Assembly: GCA_018823045.1 (NCBI GenBank)
Contig: JAHJIX010000012.1
Coordinates: 1 to 46,430 of the forward strand
Source: Patescibacteria group bacterium
Lineage (GTDB): Bacteria; Patescibacteriota; Patescibacteriia; Magasanikbacterales; UBA922
Reading direction: 5' to 3'
DNA length: 46,430 nucleotides
Of this stretch, positions 23,478 through 33,049 are shown in pieces. A model generated the notes under the pieces. The model had not been told where the DNA came from. It made no database searches and saw nothing but the letters and a program-made list of their open reading frames with translations. The stretch's first letter is position 1. The number at the start of each line of letters is the position of its first letter. A program made the translations under genes and the position numbers.

Positions 23478-23517
23478 GCAATAGAGCCTGTCTATTATTA
23501 TTTAAGAATATACATAT

Positions 23518-24243
23518 ATGTTTGAGGGATTACATCGCTATATTCGCTTAGCACAACGTACAGGAGATCGGCTTATTTTAGTTGATAGCCAAACCGGTGA
23601 TGATATTGTACTCATGACGGTTGATCAATATGAAGAAGTTGTTGAGGCTGGGTGTTCATATGATCAATATGATGAGTGTTGTTATAAAGACGATTGTGAT
23701 GAATGTTGGGAAGATGACGTATCTTTTGATGATAATACTTTTGTTGATGAAATGACAGAAGATGCTTCTTCTAATTATTTTACAGACAGAACCATGCCTG
23801 ATCAAGTCCCGTCACATGTTTTTTTTGATCAATACGGTGATGATTCATTACAGTGGGATGATGAGTCAGAAGAAGATTTTCTTGCTGTACCTGAAGATGT
23901 GTTTTTTAAGGAAGAACAAGATGATGTTTTTGTGTCAACAGAAGAAACAGCCGTATTAATAGAAGAGGCACAAACATCAAAAGAAGAAGTGCCTGTTTCT
24001 GTTCAGGTCGAAGCGTTGCCACAAGCAGAGGAAGAAGCCATAGATTCTGTTGATGAATTGCAATATGAAATACCGGTTGAGCCCTTTGTTGAACAAGTTG
24101 CTCGTCTATCTATTCCGTTACAGAAAAATATACAAAAAGATACATATGAATCATTTCACGAGCAATCAAATATACCCTCATCATTTGGGCCAATTGAACC
24201 ATTAATTGAAGATGATCCTGTGTTCTTAGAAGAACCTATTTAG
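23518..24243 (+). CDS. very acidic hypothetical protein
   Basis: 241 aa. The first ~40 residues look folded ([20 protein letters not shown], then [14 protein letters not shown]), similar to short 'value plus activity' modules seen in Patescibacteria hypotheticals. Then comes a Cys/Asp cluster ([17 protein letters not shown]) and a long Glu/Asp-rich, low-complexity tail. The tail is likely disordered, with a short final segment rich in Pro/Glu. The net charge is strongly negative. No enzyme motif is seen. It has its own promoter and is flanked by the 16S rRNA and tuf, an unusual place for an orphan. Confidence 0.65.
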   Translation: MFEGLHRYIRLAQRTGDRLILVDSQTGDDIVLMTVDQYEEVVEAGCSYDQYDECCYKDDCDECWEDDVSFDDNTFVDEMTEDASSNYFTDRTMPDQVPSHVFFDQYGDDSLQWDDESEEDFLAVPEDVFFKEEQDDVFVSTEETAVLIEEAQTSKEEVPVSVQVEALPQAEEEAIDSVDELQYEIPVEPFVEQVARLSIPLQKNIQKDTYESFHEQSNIPSSFGPIEPLIEDDPVFLEEPI

Positions 24244-24332
24244 TATTCATCTTAAGAGTAAAACAAGGTTCTCTGAGGAAAATAGTATCTTTTTTGATAA
24301 AATATTATTTTCTCAGAGAGAAAGATGTGAAC

Positions 24333-24369
24333 AAAAAAAGAGATCTGCACTTGACGGATCTTTTTTTTT
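24333..24369 (+). terminator. terminator after the acidic gene, overlapping the tuf promoter
   Basis: AGATC / GATCT extended by A-run and T-run arms, nine T. The -35 box of tuf lies in its loop and 3' arm. A longer hairpin, TCTCTGAG / CTCAGAGA (about 24272-24322), lies upstream. Confidence 0.65.
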
Positions 24370-24379
24370 ACGTTATAAT
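24351..24379 (+). promoter_or_regulatory. promoter of tuf
   Basis: TTGACG, a 17-nt spacer, then a perfect TATAAT; the leader to the tuf ATG is about 110 nt. Confidence 0.8.
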
Positions 24380-24494
24380 GCCTCCGCGTAAAATCATTAT
24401 TAATTTTCGCTATTTTTATTTTATATATACTCCCGTTGGATTACAAAATTGCATCGACCACTCGATAGCAGTGCGGGGAATGTTTTATGTTCGT

Positions 24495-25685
24495 ATGGCA
24501 GATTTTCAAAGAACCAAGCCACACGTTAATGTTGGTACTATTGGTCACGTGGATCATGGTAAGACAACAACAACAGCTGCTATTTTAAAAGTTGCTGGAG
24601 TAAAAGGTCTTATCGCTCAAACAAAAGACGTTAGTGAAATTGACGCTGCGCCAGAAGAAAAAGCACGTGGTATTACCATTGCTACAGCACATGTAGAATA
24701 TGAAACAGATGCACGCCATTATGCACACGTTGACTGTCCAGGTCATGCTGATTATGTTAAAAACATGATTACAGGTGCAGCGCAAATGGATGGTGCTATT
24801 CTCGTTGTTTCAGCAGCGGACGGTCCGATGCCACAGACACGTGAACACATCTTACTTGCTCGTCAAGTTGGTGTACCTCACATTGTTGTGTTCTTAAACA
24901 AAGTTGATCAAGTAGCAGATGCTGAATTGATTGATCTTGTTGAAGAAGAAATTCGTGATCTTTTGAAAAAATATGAATTTCCAGGAGACGAAACTCCTAT
25001 TATTCGTGGATCAGCATTAAAAGCACTTGAAAATCCTGAGGATGACGCATGTGCTCAACCAATCATGGATTTATTAAAAGCATTAGATGAATATATTCCC
25101 TTACCACAACGTGATCTTGATAAAGATTTCTTAATGCCAATTGAAGATGTATTTTCAATTGAAGGGCGTGGAACAGTAGTTACTGGTCGTATTGATCGTG
25201 GTATTGTTAAAGTTGGTGAAGAAGTTGAGCTTGTTGGTATGGGTGCTGAAACAACAAAAACAACCGTAACTGGTGTTGAAATGTTTAATAAATCTCTTGC
25301 ACAAGGACAAGCTGGAGACAATGCTGGTATTCTTCTTCGTGGTATTAAAAAAGATGATGTTGAACGTGGACAAGTTCTTGCTAAACCAGGAACAATTACT
25401 CCACATACTGAATTTGAAGCGAAAGTATACGCACTAACTAAAGAAGAAGGTGGGCGTCATAAACCATTCTTTAATGGATATAAACCACAATTTTATATTC
25501 GTACAACAGACGTAACTGGTGATGTTACATTGCCAGCAGGAACTGAAATGGTAATGCCAGGTGATACTGTAAATGTAACAGTTAAATTAATTGTTCCAGT
25601 AGCTATGCAAGAAAACTTGCGTTTTGCTATCCGTGAGGGTGGTAGAACTGTTGGTGCTGGTGCAGTAACAAAAATCATTCAATAA
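24495..25685 (+). CDS. tuf: elongation factor Tu
   Basis: 396 aa. It begins [20 protein letters not shown], and the G1 motif GHVDHGKTT follows at once. G3 [13 protein letters not shown]4 [10 protein letters not shown] and G5 RGSALKALE are intact; domains II and III are complete through [15 protein letters not shown] chose the ATG at 24495 because EF-Tu homology begins there. In-frame upstream codons run through the promoter, though ATG 24480 (MFYVR extension) cannot be excluded. A strong terminator follows before rpsJ. Confidence 0.98.
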   Translation: MADFQRTKPHVNVGTIGHVDHGKTTTTAAILKVAGVKGLIAQTKDVSEIDAAPEEKARGITIATAHVEYETDARHYAHVDCPGHADYVKNMITGAAQMDGAILVVSAADGPMPQTREHILLARQVGVPHIVVFLNKVDQVADAELIDLVEEEIRDLLKKYEFPGDETPIIRGSALKALENPEDDACAQPIMDLLKALDEYIPLPQRDLDKDFLMPIEDVFSIEGRGTVVTGRIDRGIVKVGEEVELVGMGAETTKTTVTGVEMFNKSLAQGQAGDNAGILLRGIKKDDVERGQVLAKPGTITPHTEFEAKVYALTKEEGGRHKPFFNGYKPQFYIRTTDVTGDVTLPAGTEMVMPGDTVNVTVKLIVPVAMQENLRFAIREGGRTVGAGAVTKIIQ

Positions 25686-25695
25686 CATGACGTCA

Positions 25696-25726
25696 ACACA
25701 CGGGGGGCTTTCCCCGTGTGTTTTTG
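25696..25726 (+). terminator. terminator between tuf and rpsJ
   Basis: CACACGGGG / CCCCGTGTG perfect stem, loop GGCTTT, T5. rpsJ begins only about 21 nt later, so it relies on read-through or on a short internal promoter. Confidence 0.88.
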
Positions 25727-25747
25727 TTCTTTAATTATGCTATTTAT

Positions 25748-26098
25748 ATGACAAGTACAAAGGAAAAAACTGTAATTGAAACTGGGTCAGCTGGCCCAAA
25801 GATTCGTATTAAAATTCGTGCATACGATAATAAAATTATCGATAGTGCAACAAAAATTATTATTGATACCGCAGAAAGAAATAATGCGAAGGTGATTGGA
25901 CCTGTTCCACTTCCTACAGAAGTAAACAAGTTTAGTGTCGGACGTTCTACCTTTGTTCACAAAACAGCATCAGAACAATATGAAATGCGTACACATAAAC
26001 GTTTAGTAGATATTGTAAACTCTACCCCAAAAGCAATTGATGCACTCATGAACTTGAATTTACCAAGTGGTGTAGACATTGCTATTAAAATGATGTAG
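25748..26098 (+). CDS. rpsJ: 30S ribosomal protein S10
   Basis: 116 aa. Core signature KIRIKIRAYDNKIIDSATK, then GPVPLPTE, RSTFVHKTASEQYEMRTHKR and SGVDIAIKMM at the C-terminus. An N-terminal extension MTSTKEKTVIETGSAG is longer than usual. It is separated from rplC by a 319-nt region with a new promoter, so the classical S10 operon is split after its first gene. Confidence 0.96.
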   Translation: MTSTKEKTVIETGSAGPKIRIKIRAYDNKIIDSATKIIIDTAERNNAKVIGPVPLPTEVNKFSVGRSTFVHKTASEQYEMRTHKRLVDIVNSTPKAIDALMNLNLPSGVDIAIKMM

Positions 26099-26136
26099 TT
26101 TTTGGCAGTCATGTGGATAACACAGAGAGTAAAAGC

Positions 26137-26165
26137 TTGACAGATGGCGTAAAATATTATAAAAT
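26137..26165 (+). promoter_or_regulatory. promoter of the rplC-rplO operon
   Basis: TTGACA, a 17-nt spacer, then TAAAAT, about 250 nt before rplC. Confidence 0.75.
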
Positions 26166-26177
26166 AGCGCCAATGTA

Positions 26178-26389
26178 CTAGACACACATAGTTGTTCAGC
26201 AGATAAGATTTTCCTCGTTGTGAGGAGAAAAACATTTGAAACGCAATATACGTGTGTAACAAATAAATAAATGATGAGCAATCTATTTAATTTACAATAG
26301 ATGTTTACATTCGTGTCTAGAAAGCTAGAAGAACATTCTCAAACGTTATACCATCTACATGATGCATTGAGAAGTACTTCTAGTTTTTT
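26178..26389 (+). promoter_or_regulatory. structured leader with attenuator-like terminator upstream of rplC
   Basis: CTAGACAC (26178-26185) pairs perfectly with GTGTCTAG (26313-26320). A hairpin TTTTCCTC / GAGGAgAAAA sits inside. The leader ends in a bipartite terminator: CTAGAAG and TTCTCAA (26325-26342) pair with TTGAGAA and CTTCTAG (26367-26383), followed by six T. This is consistent with feedback attenuation of the ribosomal operon, as known for the S10 leader and L4 in E. coli, though unrelated in sequence. Confidence 0.55.
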
Positions 26390-26417
26390 ATATTCGATTG
26401 ATCAGGTTGGTTTCTCT

Positions 26418-27158
26418 ATGAAATTTATTCTTGGAACAAAAAAAAGCATGACACAGGTTTTCCGCGAAGATGGAACGGTTGTTCCGGTTACTCGCGTACA
26501 CGCAGGACCTTGTGTTGTGACACAAATTAAAACAAAAGAAAAAAGTGACCTTGTAAATGCTGTTCAAATTGGTTTTGGTGAGCAAAAAGCTTTCCGATTA
26601 TCAAAAGCTGCACAAGGACATTTAAAAGGATTAGCTACTGTGAGATACATGCGTGATATCAAAACAGGTGATGTTGATCAAGGGTTAAAACGTGGTGATA
26701 CATATACTGTTAGTGTGTTTACTGAAGGAGAAAAAGTACAAGTCACAGGTACATCAAAAGGAAAAGGTTTCCAAGGTGTGGTTAAGCGTCATGGGTTTCG
26801 GGGTAGTCCTGCGTCTCATGGTCATAAAGACCAACTACGTATGCCTGGTTCTATTGGTGCAACTGGTCCAGCTCGTGTTTTTAAAGGGACACGTATGGGT
26901 GGGCACATGGGAGTTGACCAAGTAACAGTAAAGAATTTAGAAATTATTGCTGTTGATGAAGAAAACAATGAACTTTTAATTAAGGGTGCTATCCCAGGAG
27001 CACGTGGTGGCTTACTTGTCATCTCAACTTCTGAAGGAGCTATTGAGATTGCAACAGTAGAAGAAGCACCAGCACAAAAAGATGCACAGGAAGAAGTAGA
27101 GGTATCAAAAGATACAGAAGTCGACGTTCCTGCATCTGAAGAAAAAAAAGATAACTAA
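26418..27158 (+). CDS. rplC: 50S ribosomal protein L3
   Basis: 246 aa. It starts MKFILGTKKSMTQVFREDG and contains VTGTSKGKGFQGVVKRHGF, the tip loop SPASHGHKDQLRMPGSIGA, RVFKGTRMGGHMG and GAIPGARGGLLVI. A C-terminal acidic/Lys extension of about 35 aa (EEVEVSKDTEVDVP) goes beyond the usual end. I chose ATG 26418 because L3 homology begins there and the codons upstream lie in the attenuator. Confidence 0.96.
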   Translation: MKFILGTKKSMTQVFREDGTVVPVTRVHAGPCVVTQIKTKEKSDLVNAVQIGFGEQKAFRLSKAAQGHLKGLATVRYMRDIKTGDVDQGLKRGDTYTVSVFTEGEKVQVTGTSKGKGFQGVVKRHGFRGSPASHGHKDQLRMPGSIGATGPARVFKGTRMGGHMGVDQVTVKNLEIIAVDEENNELLIKGAIPGARGGLLVISTSEGAIEIATVEEAPAQKDAQEEVEVSKDTEVDVPASEEKKDN

Positions 27159-27166
27159 GAATACGT

Positions 27167-27793
27167 ATGCCTACTGTAGCGGTTTACAATCAACAAGGAA
27201 AAAAACAAGGGGATGTTGCATTAGATGATGCGGTATTTGGTGTACGTAACAATGCAACACTTGTTCATCAAGTGTACCTTGCTATCGAAGCAAATGCTCG
27301 AGAACCATGGGCACATAGTAAAGACAGAAGTGAAGTTCGTGGTGGTGGAAAAAAACCATGGAAACAAAAAGGAACAGGACGAGCTCGTCATGGATCTATT
27401 CGCTCACCGTTGTGGGCTGGTGGTGGTGTGACATTTGGTCCACGTAATGTTCGAAATTACAAACAAAAAATTAATAAAAAAATGCGTCGTCAAGCTGTGC
27501 GTGTCTGTTTATCAGGTAAAGTACAGGATGAATCATTATTGGTACTTGAAGGATTGGATATTTCAGGAAAAACAAGAGAAATGGCAACGTTACGCCAAGC
27601 ATTACCTGGAGCAGGAAAAAGCACAATCATCTTAGTCGATCAAGTGACCGATGCATTATTTTTAGCAACAAGAAATATTCCTAAATTGCATCTACAACGG
27701 GTGCAAGATGTGAATGTTGTTGACTTGCTTCATCATCAATATGTTCTTGTAACAAAAGATGCTGCAGCAGCACTTGTAAAACAATTAGCATAA
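27167..27793 (+). CDS. rplD: 50S ribosomal protein L4
   Basis: 208 aa. Signature REPWAHSKDRSEVRGGGKKP, WKQKGTGRARHGSIRSPLW, and GGVTFGPRNVRNYKQKIN mark the tunnel loop; the globular part ends KDAAAALVKQLA. In E. coli L4 also regulates its operon, and the attenuator-like leader upstream of rplC makes that plausible here. It lies 8 nt after rplC. Confidence 0.96.
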   Translation: MPTVAVYNQQGKKQGDVALDDAVFGVRNNATLVHQVYLAIEANAREPWAHSKDRSEVRGGGKKPWKQKGTGRARHGSIRSPLWAGGGVTFGPRNVRNYKQKINKKMRRQAVRVCLSGKVQDESLLVLEGLDISGKTREMATLRQALPGAGKSTIILVDQVTDALFLATRNIPKLHLQRVQDVNVVDLLHHQYVLVTKDAAAALVKQLA

Positions 27794-27802
27794 TGGAATA
27801 AT

Positions 27803-28195
27803 ATGGGATTGTTAAACAAAACAAAAAAAACAAAAGATGAAGCAGTAACAGCTGAAATTGTTGAAAAGAAAACAAAGAAAGTTGTCGCAAAAAAGACAGC
27901 AAATGCTTCTGTTGATACTCTTCATATTTTAAAACGTCCAATGTTGAGTGAAAAAACGACAGGACAAGAATCTATTGGGCAATATTCATTTATTGTTGCA
28001 AAAGATACAAATAAAATTGAAGTTAAAAAAGCGGTCGAATATGTGTATGGTGTTCGTCCAACACGAGTAAATATGGTGAATGTCGAAGGAAAGCAAACAC
28101 GCTCTGGTCGATTTGCTGGTCGCCGTTCAGATTATAAAAAAGCAATCGTTTTTTTACCAAAAGGAAAACGTATCGATATTCATGAAGGTGTGTAA
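27803..28195 (+). CDS. rplW: 50S ribosomal protein L23
   Basis: 130 aa. The L23 core starts at about residue 39 (DTLHILKRPMLSEKTT) and includes YVYGVRPTRVNMVNVEGKQ and KKAIVFLPKG. The first ~38 residues are a Lys/Ala-rich extension (KKTKKVVAKKTAN) not found in typical L23. Exit-tunnel docking site for trigger factor and SRP. Confidence 0.95.
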   Translation: MGLLNKTKKTKDEAVTAEIVEKKTKKVVAKKTANASVDTLHILKRPMLSEKTTGQESIGQYSFIVAKDTNKIEVKKAVEYVYGVRPTRVNMVNVEGKQTRSGRFAGRRSDYKKAIVFLPKGKRIDIHEGV

Positions 28196-28220
28196 TTGAC
28201 CTATCAATTATAAAAGTTCT

Positions 28221-29060
28221 ATGGCAGTGAAAGTCTACAAACCAACAACTCCAGGACGACGTAAAGCAAGTGTGCAAGATTTTTCTGATATTACAAAAAA
28301 ACGTCCAGAAAAGTCATTGACAAAACGTTTAAAACGTCATTCAGGAAGAAATAATACAGGACAGATTACCGTTCGTCATCGTGGTGGCGGGGTAAAACGA
28401 TTATATCGTATAATCGATTTTGCACGACAAAACTTTGATGTAGAAGGAACTGTTATTGCTGTTGAGTATGATCCAAACCGTGGTCCACGTATCTTGCTTG
28501 TAGAATATAGTCCAAATAATAAGGCATATATTCTTGCGTACGAAGGAGCAAAGGTTGGAGATAAGGTACTCTCATCAAAAGCGAGTATTGAGCCTATTCC
28601 TGGTGCACGTATGCCACTCGAGCATATTCCAGTAGGAATGTTTATTTACAATATTGAGATGTCACTTGGTGCTGGTGGCCGACTCGTGCGTGGTGCAGGA
28701 CTTGCCGCACAATTACAAGCGGTAGAAGGAAAGTATGCACAAATTAAATTACCATCTGGTGAAATGAGATTGATTTTAAAAGGATGTCTTGCGACAGTTG
28801 GTCGTGTTGGAAATTCAGATTATCGTCTTGTGCGTTTAGGAAAAGCAGGAAGAAAAAGATATAAAGGTTGGAGACCTGTGGTAAAAGGAAAGAACATGAA
28901 TCCTGTTGATCATCCACATGGTGGTGGTGAGGGACACAGCCCTATTGGGCTAAAAGGTGGTCCAAAAACTCCATGGGGTAAAAAAGCATTAGGACTCAAA
29001 ACAAGAAAACGCAAAGCAAGTGATAAAATGATTATTAAATCACGAAAGCGTAAGAAATAA
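28221..29060 (+). CDS. rplB: 50S ribosomal protein L2
   Basis: 279 aa. It starts [14 protein letters not shown] and contains [35 protein letters not shown] and the peptidyl-transferase-proximal [18 protein letters not shown]. The conserved His of HPHGGGEG is present. No truncation. Confidence 0.98.
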   Translation: MAVKVYKPTTPGRRKASVQDFSDITKKRPEKSLTKRLKRHSGRNNTGQITVRHRGGGVKRLYRIIDFARQNFDVEGTVIAVEYDPNRGPRILLVEYSPNNKAYILAYEGAKVGDKVLSSKASIEPIPGARMPLEHIPVGMFIYNIEMSLGAGGRLVRGAGLAAQLQAVEGKYAQIKLPSGEMRLILKGCLATVGRVGNSDYRLVRLGKAGRKRYKGWRPVVKGKNMNPVDHPHGGGEGHSPIGLKGGPKTPWGKKALGLKTRKRKASDKMIIKSRKRKK

Positions 29061-29074
29061 TTTACTACCAGTAT

Positions 29075-29359
29075 ATGTCACGAAGTTTAAAAAAAGGGCC
29101 ATATATTGATGCTAAGCTTGCGAAAAAAGTAGCACAAGTGAAAGCATCTGGCAAGAATAGTCCAGTTAAAACATGGGCACGTGCCTCAACTATTACTCCA
29201 GAAATGGTCGGAATGAGTTTTTCGGTACATAATGGAAAAGAATTTTTAGAAGTACTTGTTGATGAAAATATGGTTGGACATAAGCTCGGAGAGTTTGCGC
29301 CAACAAGAAAGTTTATCCGCCATGGTGGTAAAATGGCAAAGGTTCAAGCAAAGAGTTAA
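29075..29359 (+). CDS. rpsS: 30S ribosomal protein S19
   Basis: 94 aa. [19 protein letters not shown] at the start, [15 protein letters not shown] and [19 protein letters not shown] are diagnostic. 14 nt after rplB. Confidence 0.97.
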   Translation: MSRSLKKGPYIDAKLAKKVAQVKASGKNSPVKTWARASTITPEMVGMSFSVHNGKEFLEVLVDENMVGHKLGEFAPTRKFIRHGGKMAKVQAKS

Positions 29360-29373
29360 TTGATTGATGTACT

Positions 29374-29847
29374 ATGACTACTATGCAAACAAAAGCCACA
29401 TTAAGAAATTTACGCACTTCACCAAGAAAGGTTCGGTTGCTTATTGATCTTGTCCGTGGTAAACAAGTACAAGATGCATTATTGCAGCTTCAATTTTCAA
29501 AAAAATCTGCGGCAAAATCAGTGAAGAAGTTGATAGAGTCAGCAATCGCAAACGCAAAGCATAATCATAAAATCAAAGAAGATTCATTGGTTATTTCTAC
29601 TGCATTTGTTGATGAAGGTCCTACGATGAAACGATGGCAACCACGTGCATTTGGTCGTGCATTTGTTATTCGTAAACGAACTTCCCATATTACAGTTGTA
29701 TTGACAGGAGAAGTTGATGCTGTTGCAGTAGAAAAAGAAAAAAAAGAAGCACAAAAAGAAAAGGTTGAAAAAAAAGAAAGTAAAAAAGTAGATGCTCCTG
29801 CAAAAAAAGCAGTAAGTATTACAAAAAAAGAAGCTACTAAGAAATAA
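29374..29847 (+). CDS. rplV: 50S ribosomal protein L22
   Basis: 157 aa. Core [29 protein letters not shown] and the beta-hairpin region ending [11 protein letters not shown]. The C-terminal ~40 aa is a Lys/Glu/Ala extension ([17 protein letters not shown]), as seen on other proteins of this operon. A second in-frame ATG at 29383 is possible. Confidence 0.95.
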   Translation: MTTMQTKATLRNLRTSPRKVRLLIDLVRGKQVQDALLQLQFSKKSAAKSVKKLIESAIANAKHNHKIKEDSLVISTAFVDEGPTMKRWQPRAFGRAFVIRKRTSHITVVLTGEVDAVAVEKEKKEAQKEKVEKKESKKVDAPAKKAVSITKKEATKK

Positions 29848-29867
29848 TCTGGGAAACCTTATTTGCT

Positions 29868-30587
29868 ATGGGACATAAAGTTCATCCAAAAATTTATCGC
29901 ACACCAGTTATTTATACGTGGGATTCTCGCTGGTTTGCCAAAAAAGATTATGCGACTTTTACTGAACAAGATTTAGCTATTCGCGAATATCTTGGAAAAA
30001 AGTTTCGTGATGCATTAATTGATGCTATTAGTGTTGAGCGAAGTCCAAAAAACGTTACAGTAACTATTTTGGCAGCAAAACCAGGGTATATCATTGGTCG
30101 AAGTGGGCAAGGGTTAGATACCATTCGTAAATATATTGAGCGTAAAATTCTTCAAATGCAATTTAAAGTAAAATTGCAAATTCGGGAAGTTTCAAATCCA
30201 GCATTGTCAGCTGAAGTTGTGGCTCAAAATATTGCAGTAGACATTGAACGTCGTGTTGCATTCCGTCGTATCATGAAACGATCAATTGATCGTGTTATGA
30301 AAGCTGGTGCACAAGGGGTAAAAATCAAATTGTCAGGTCGATTAAATGGAGTAGATATTGCTCGTACAGAGACATTATCACAAGGAACTGTTCCATTGAT
30401 TACTCTTCGAAGTGATGTAGATTACTCATTGATTGAAGCTCGCACTATTTATGGAGCAATCGGTGTAAAAGTTTGGATTTGTCGTGGTCAGGTATTTGGA
30501 AGAAAAGACAAGTTTGAAGAAACAAAATCTGCTGACTCTTCTAATAAAAAACGGTCAGCACGACCAAGACCACAAAGACAAAAATAA
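29868..30587 (+). CDS. rpsC: 30S ribosomal protein S3
   Basis: 239 aa. Start MGHKVHPKIYRTPVIYTWDS, KH motif VTILAAKPGYIIGRSGQGLD, and C-terminal IKLSGRLNGVDIARTE and IGVKVWICRGQVF. The tail is basic (KKRSARPRPQRQK). Confidence 0.97.
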   Translation: MGHKVHPKIYRTPVIYTWDSRWFAKKDYATFTEQDLAIREYLGKKFRDALIDAISVERSPKNVTVTILAAKPGYIIGRSGQGLDTIRKYIERKILQMQFKVKLQIREVSNPALSAEVVAQNIAVDIERRVAFRRIMKRSIDRVMKAGAQGVKIKLSGRLNGVDIARTETLSQGTVPLITLRSDVDYSLIEARTIYGAIGVKVWICRGQVFGRKDKFEETKSADSSNKKRSARPRPQRQK

Positions 30588-30596
30588 TGTTTCTAT

Positions 30597-31010
30597 ATGT
30601 TATTACCAAAAAAAGTAAAACACAGAAAATGGCATAAGTTGCGTAGACGCAATAAAGGTGTCGCGACAAGAATAAATACTGTTGATTTTGGCAGTTTTGG
30701 TCTGGTTAGCACTTCTCATGCTTGGGTAAGTTCACGACAAATCGAATCAGCTCGTCGTGTCTTAACACGCTACATTCGTAGAAGTGGAAAAATATGGATT
30801 CGTATCTTTCCTGATCGACCAGTAACAAAAAAAGGATCTGAAGTTCCTATGGGTGGAGGAAAAGGTGCGCCTGATTATTATGTGACAACAGTAAAACCAG
30901 GAACCGTCCTATTTGAAATGGAAGGAATTTCTGAGGAAGTGGCAAGAAATGCATTAATACTCGCATCACATAAACTCCCCTTAAAAGCTCGTTTTGTTAA
31001 AAAAGTATAA
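30597..31010 (+). CDS. rplP: 50S ribosomal protein L16
   Basis: 137 aa. It starts MLLPKKVKHRKWHKLRRRNK and contains KIWIRIFPDRPVTKKGSEVP and MGGGKGAPDYYVTTVKPG. 10 nt after rpsC. Confidence 0.97.
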   Translation: MLLPKKVKHRKWHKLRRRNKGVATRINTVDFGSFGLVSTSHAWVSSRQIESARRVLTRYIRRSGKIWIRIFPDRPVTKKGSEVPMGGGKGAPDYYVTTVKPGTVLFEMEGISEEVARNALILASHKLPLKARFVKKV

Positions 31011-31019
31011 TCGTGCGTT

Positions 31020-31235
31020 ATGGACTTTGCAGATATTCAACAAAAACCAATAAAAGAATTGCTGGAATTATTGCAAGAAAAGCGTGAAGAACTTCGTGTT
31101 CTTACCTTTAAGGCAAGTGAACGTCAATTAAAAACGGTTCATGCAATCCAAAATAGTAAACGCGTTATTGCACAAATACTTACTGCTATTGCAACACAAA
31201 AAGCAGAAGCAGAAAGCAAGATGACTAACGCATAA
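31020..31235 (+). CDS. rpmC: 50S ribosomal protein L29
   Basis: 71 aa, helical hairpin with KELLELLQEKREELRVLTFK and a typical NSKRVIAQILTAI second helix. Tight spacing on both sides. Confidence 0.93.
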   Translation: MDFADIQQKPIKELLELLQEKREELRVLTFKASERQLKTVHAIQNSKRVIAQILTAIATQKAEAESKMTNA

Positions 31236-31237
31236 GT

Positions 31238-31525
31238 ATGTCTATGGCTAATAAAACACAAGACAATTCAAAAACAGAAGTGGTGAAACGTCAATTAACG
31301 GGTACTGTTTATGGTGCCGCAGAAGATAAAACGATTCATGTTTCTGTGAGAACAAAAAAAATGGACACAAAATATCGCAAGCAATATTGGAGTACCAAAA
31401 AATATGCGGTACATGATGAAAAAAACACCGCACATGTTGGAGATGTTGTCTTGTTTCAAGAATCTAGACCATATAGTAAAACGAAAACATGGTCTTTGGT
31501 GAAAGTTTTAGAAAACGCATTGTAA
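31238..31525 (+). CDS. rpsQ: 30S ribosomal protein S17
   Basis: 95 aa. [58 protein letters not shown] identify S17. The start is 2 nt after the rpmC stop; ATG 31244 is an alternative. Confidence 0.95.
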   Translation: MSMANKTQDNSKTEVVKRQLTGTVYGAAEDKTIHVSVRTKKMDTKYRKQYWSTKKYAVHDEKNTAHVGDVVLFQESRPYSKTKTWSLVKVLENAL

Positions 31526-31535
31526 TTTTTGGAAT

Positions 31536-31904
31536 ATGATTCAACATAGAAGTATGTTAAAAGTCGCTGACAATAGTGGCGCTAAAAAATTAATGTGTAT
31601 TCGTGTGCTTGGTGGATATAAAAAACGCTTTGCAACTATTGGTAATGTTATTACCTGCACCGTAAAAGAAGCCGTTCCAAGAGGGGGAGTGAAAAAAGGT
31701 GAAGTTGTGCATGCTGTTATTGTTCGTCAACGAAAAGAAGTAAGAAGAAAGGACGGCACATATATCCGTTTTGACGAGAATGCAGCGGTTATTATTGATA
31801 AACAGTCAAAGGAACCAAAAGGAACACGTATTTTTGGGCCTGTTGCAAGAGAGTTGCGACAAAGCTATCAAAAAATTGTTTCTCTTGCTCCAGAGGTACT
31901 CTAG
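31536..31904 (+). CDS. rplN: 50S ribosomal protein L14
   Basis: 122 aa. [49 protein letters not shown] and GPVARELRQ are diagnostic. Full length. Confidence 0.97.
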   Translation: MIQHRSMLKVADNSGAKKLMCIRVLGGYKKRFATIGNVITCTVKEAVPRGGVKKGEVVHAVIVRQRKEVRRKDGTYIRFDENAAVIIDKQSKEPKGTRIFGPVARELRQSYQKIVSLAPEVL

Positions 31905-31932
31905 TTGAGTGCTATCAAATAATAAATGTATT

Positions 31933-32247
31933 ATGAAGATTAAAACAGGTGACAACGTTATCGTCATTAGTGGAAAAAATAAAGGAACTACTGGAAAAGT
32001 TGTCCAAGTAATCTGGCATCCACGAAAAGAAGCACATTATGTGGTGATTGATGGTGTAAATATGCGTAAAAAGCATATCCGTTCAGGTCGACACGGAGAA
32101 GGGCAAATTATTGAATTGCCTGGACCAATACACATGAGCAACGTAATGTTTGTAGAAAAATCTGGCAAACCAACACGCGTAGGATATAAGCAAGAAGGAA
32201 CGACAAAAAAACGTGTTGCCAAAGTCAGTGGGGAATTTATTGATTAA
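31933..32247 (+). CDS. rplX: 50S ribosomal protein L24
   Basis: 104 aa. KOW motif KIKTGDNVIVISGKNKGTTG at the start, then GVNMRKKHIRSG and IHMSNVMFVEKSGKPTRVGY. I chose ATG 31933 because the KOW motif begins there; an in-frame ATG at 31909 lies upstream. Confidence 0.95.
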   Translation: MKIKTGDNVIVISGKNKGTTGKVVQVIWHPRKEAHYVVIDGVNMRKKHIRSGRHGEGQIIELPGPIHMSNVMFVEKSGKPTRVGYKQEGTTKKRVAKVSGEFID

Positions 32248-32271
32248 TTCAAATCCCATTAGTTTGATTGT

Positions 32272-32817
32272 ATGGAATCAGTATTATATACACAATATAA
32301 AAAGGAGATCGTTCCAGCACTCCAAGAAGAACTCGGTATTAAAAACATCATGGATGTTCCAAAAATGAGTAAAATTGTTGTGAATGTTGGATATGGTCGT
32401 CACACGAAAGATAAAAATTTTATCGAGAATGTTGAAGCAACACTTCGTGCGATTACTGGACAAAAACCAGTGCATAATCTTGCAAAGAAATCTATTTCAA
32501 ATTTCAAGATTCGTGAAGGTGCTGATGTTGGAATGTCTGTTACAATTCGTGGAGTACAAATGTATGAATTTTTATATAAATTAGTACACCTTGCTTTTCC
32601 ACGTGTTCGTGATTTTCGTGGTATTTCAGTAAAAGGATTTGATCGAAAAGGAAATTATTCATTTGGCTTAAAAGAAAGTATTACATTTCCTGAAGTAAAT
32701 GTAGGAAGTGCAGATGGAGTACATGGATTGCAAGTCGTGATGAGTACTACGGCAAAAACAAAAGAAGAAGGCATCGCGCTATTGAAAAAAATGGGTTTAC
32801 CATTTCATGATGCTTAA
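32272..32817 (+). CDS. rplE: 50S ribosomal protein L5
   Basis: 181 aa. [60 protein letters not shown] and [19 protein letters not shown] identify L5, the 5S rRNA-binding protein. Confidence 0.97.
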   Translation: MESVLYTQYKKEIVPALQEELGIKNIMDVPKMSKIVVNVGYGRHTKDKNFIENVEATLRAITGQKPVHNLAKKSISNFKIREGADVGMSVTIRGVQMYEFLYKLVHLAFPRVRDFRGISVKGFDRKGNYSFGLKESITFPEVNVGSADGVHGLQVVMSTTAKTKEEGIALLKKMGLPFHDA

Positions 32818-32828
32818 TTTTACGAATT

Positions 32829-33014
32829 ATGGCAACAAAAGCACAAATCGCAAAATCTAACAAAAACCAAAAATACAGTACAAGAAAAGTTAATCGATGT
32901 TTCCGTTGTGGAAGACGTCGTGGTTTTCTCGGTCGATTTAAACTGTGTCGTATTTGTTTTAGAGAATTAGCAAACAAAGGTTTACTACCAGGTGTACGTA
33001 AATCAAGTTGGTAA
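32829..33014 (+). CDS. rpsZ: 30S ribosomal protein S14, zinc-binding type Z
   Basis: 61 aa. [20 protein letters not shown] gives the C-x2-C-x12-C-x2-C zinc ribbon of the short type; it ends [10 protein letters not shown]. Confidence 0.96.
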   Translation: MATKAQIAKSNKNQKYSTRKVNRCFRCGRRRGFLGRFKLCRICFRELANKGLLPGVRKSSW

Positions 33015-33049
33015 TTAATTATTCATTGAGTAATCACATTTAGTTTGGT

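Noticed and set aside
23178-23517. tRNA-Ile/tRNA-Ala or a 23S rRNA start after the 16S rRNA
   Set aside because: No cloverleaf or 23S 5' signature is present; a terminator and a new promoter occupy the region.
24378-24494. N-terminal extension of EF-Tu from the ATG at 24378
   Set aside because: That ATG overlaps the TATAAT -10 box and would be upstream of the transcript start. EF-Tu homology begins at 24495.
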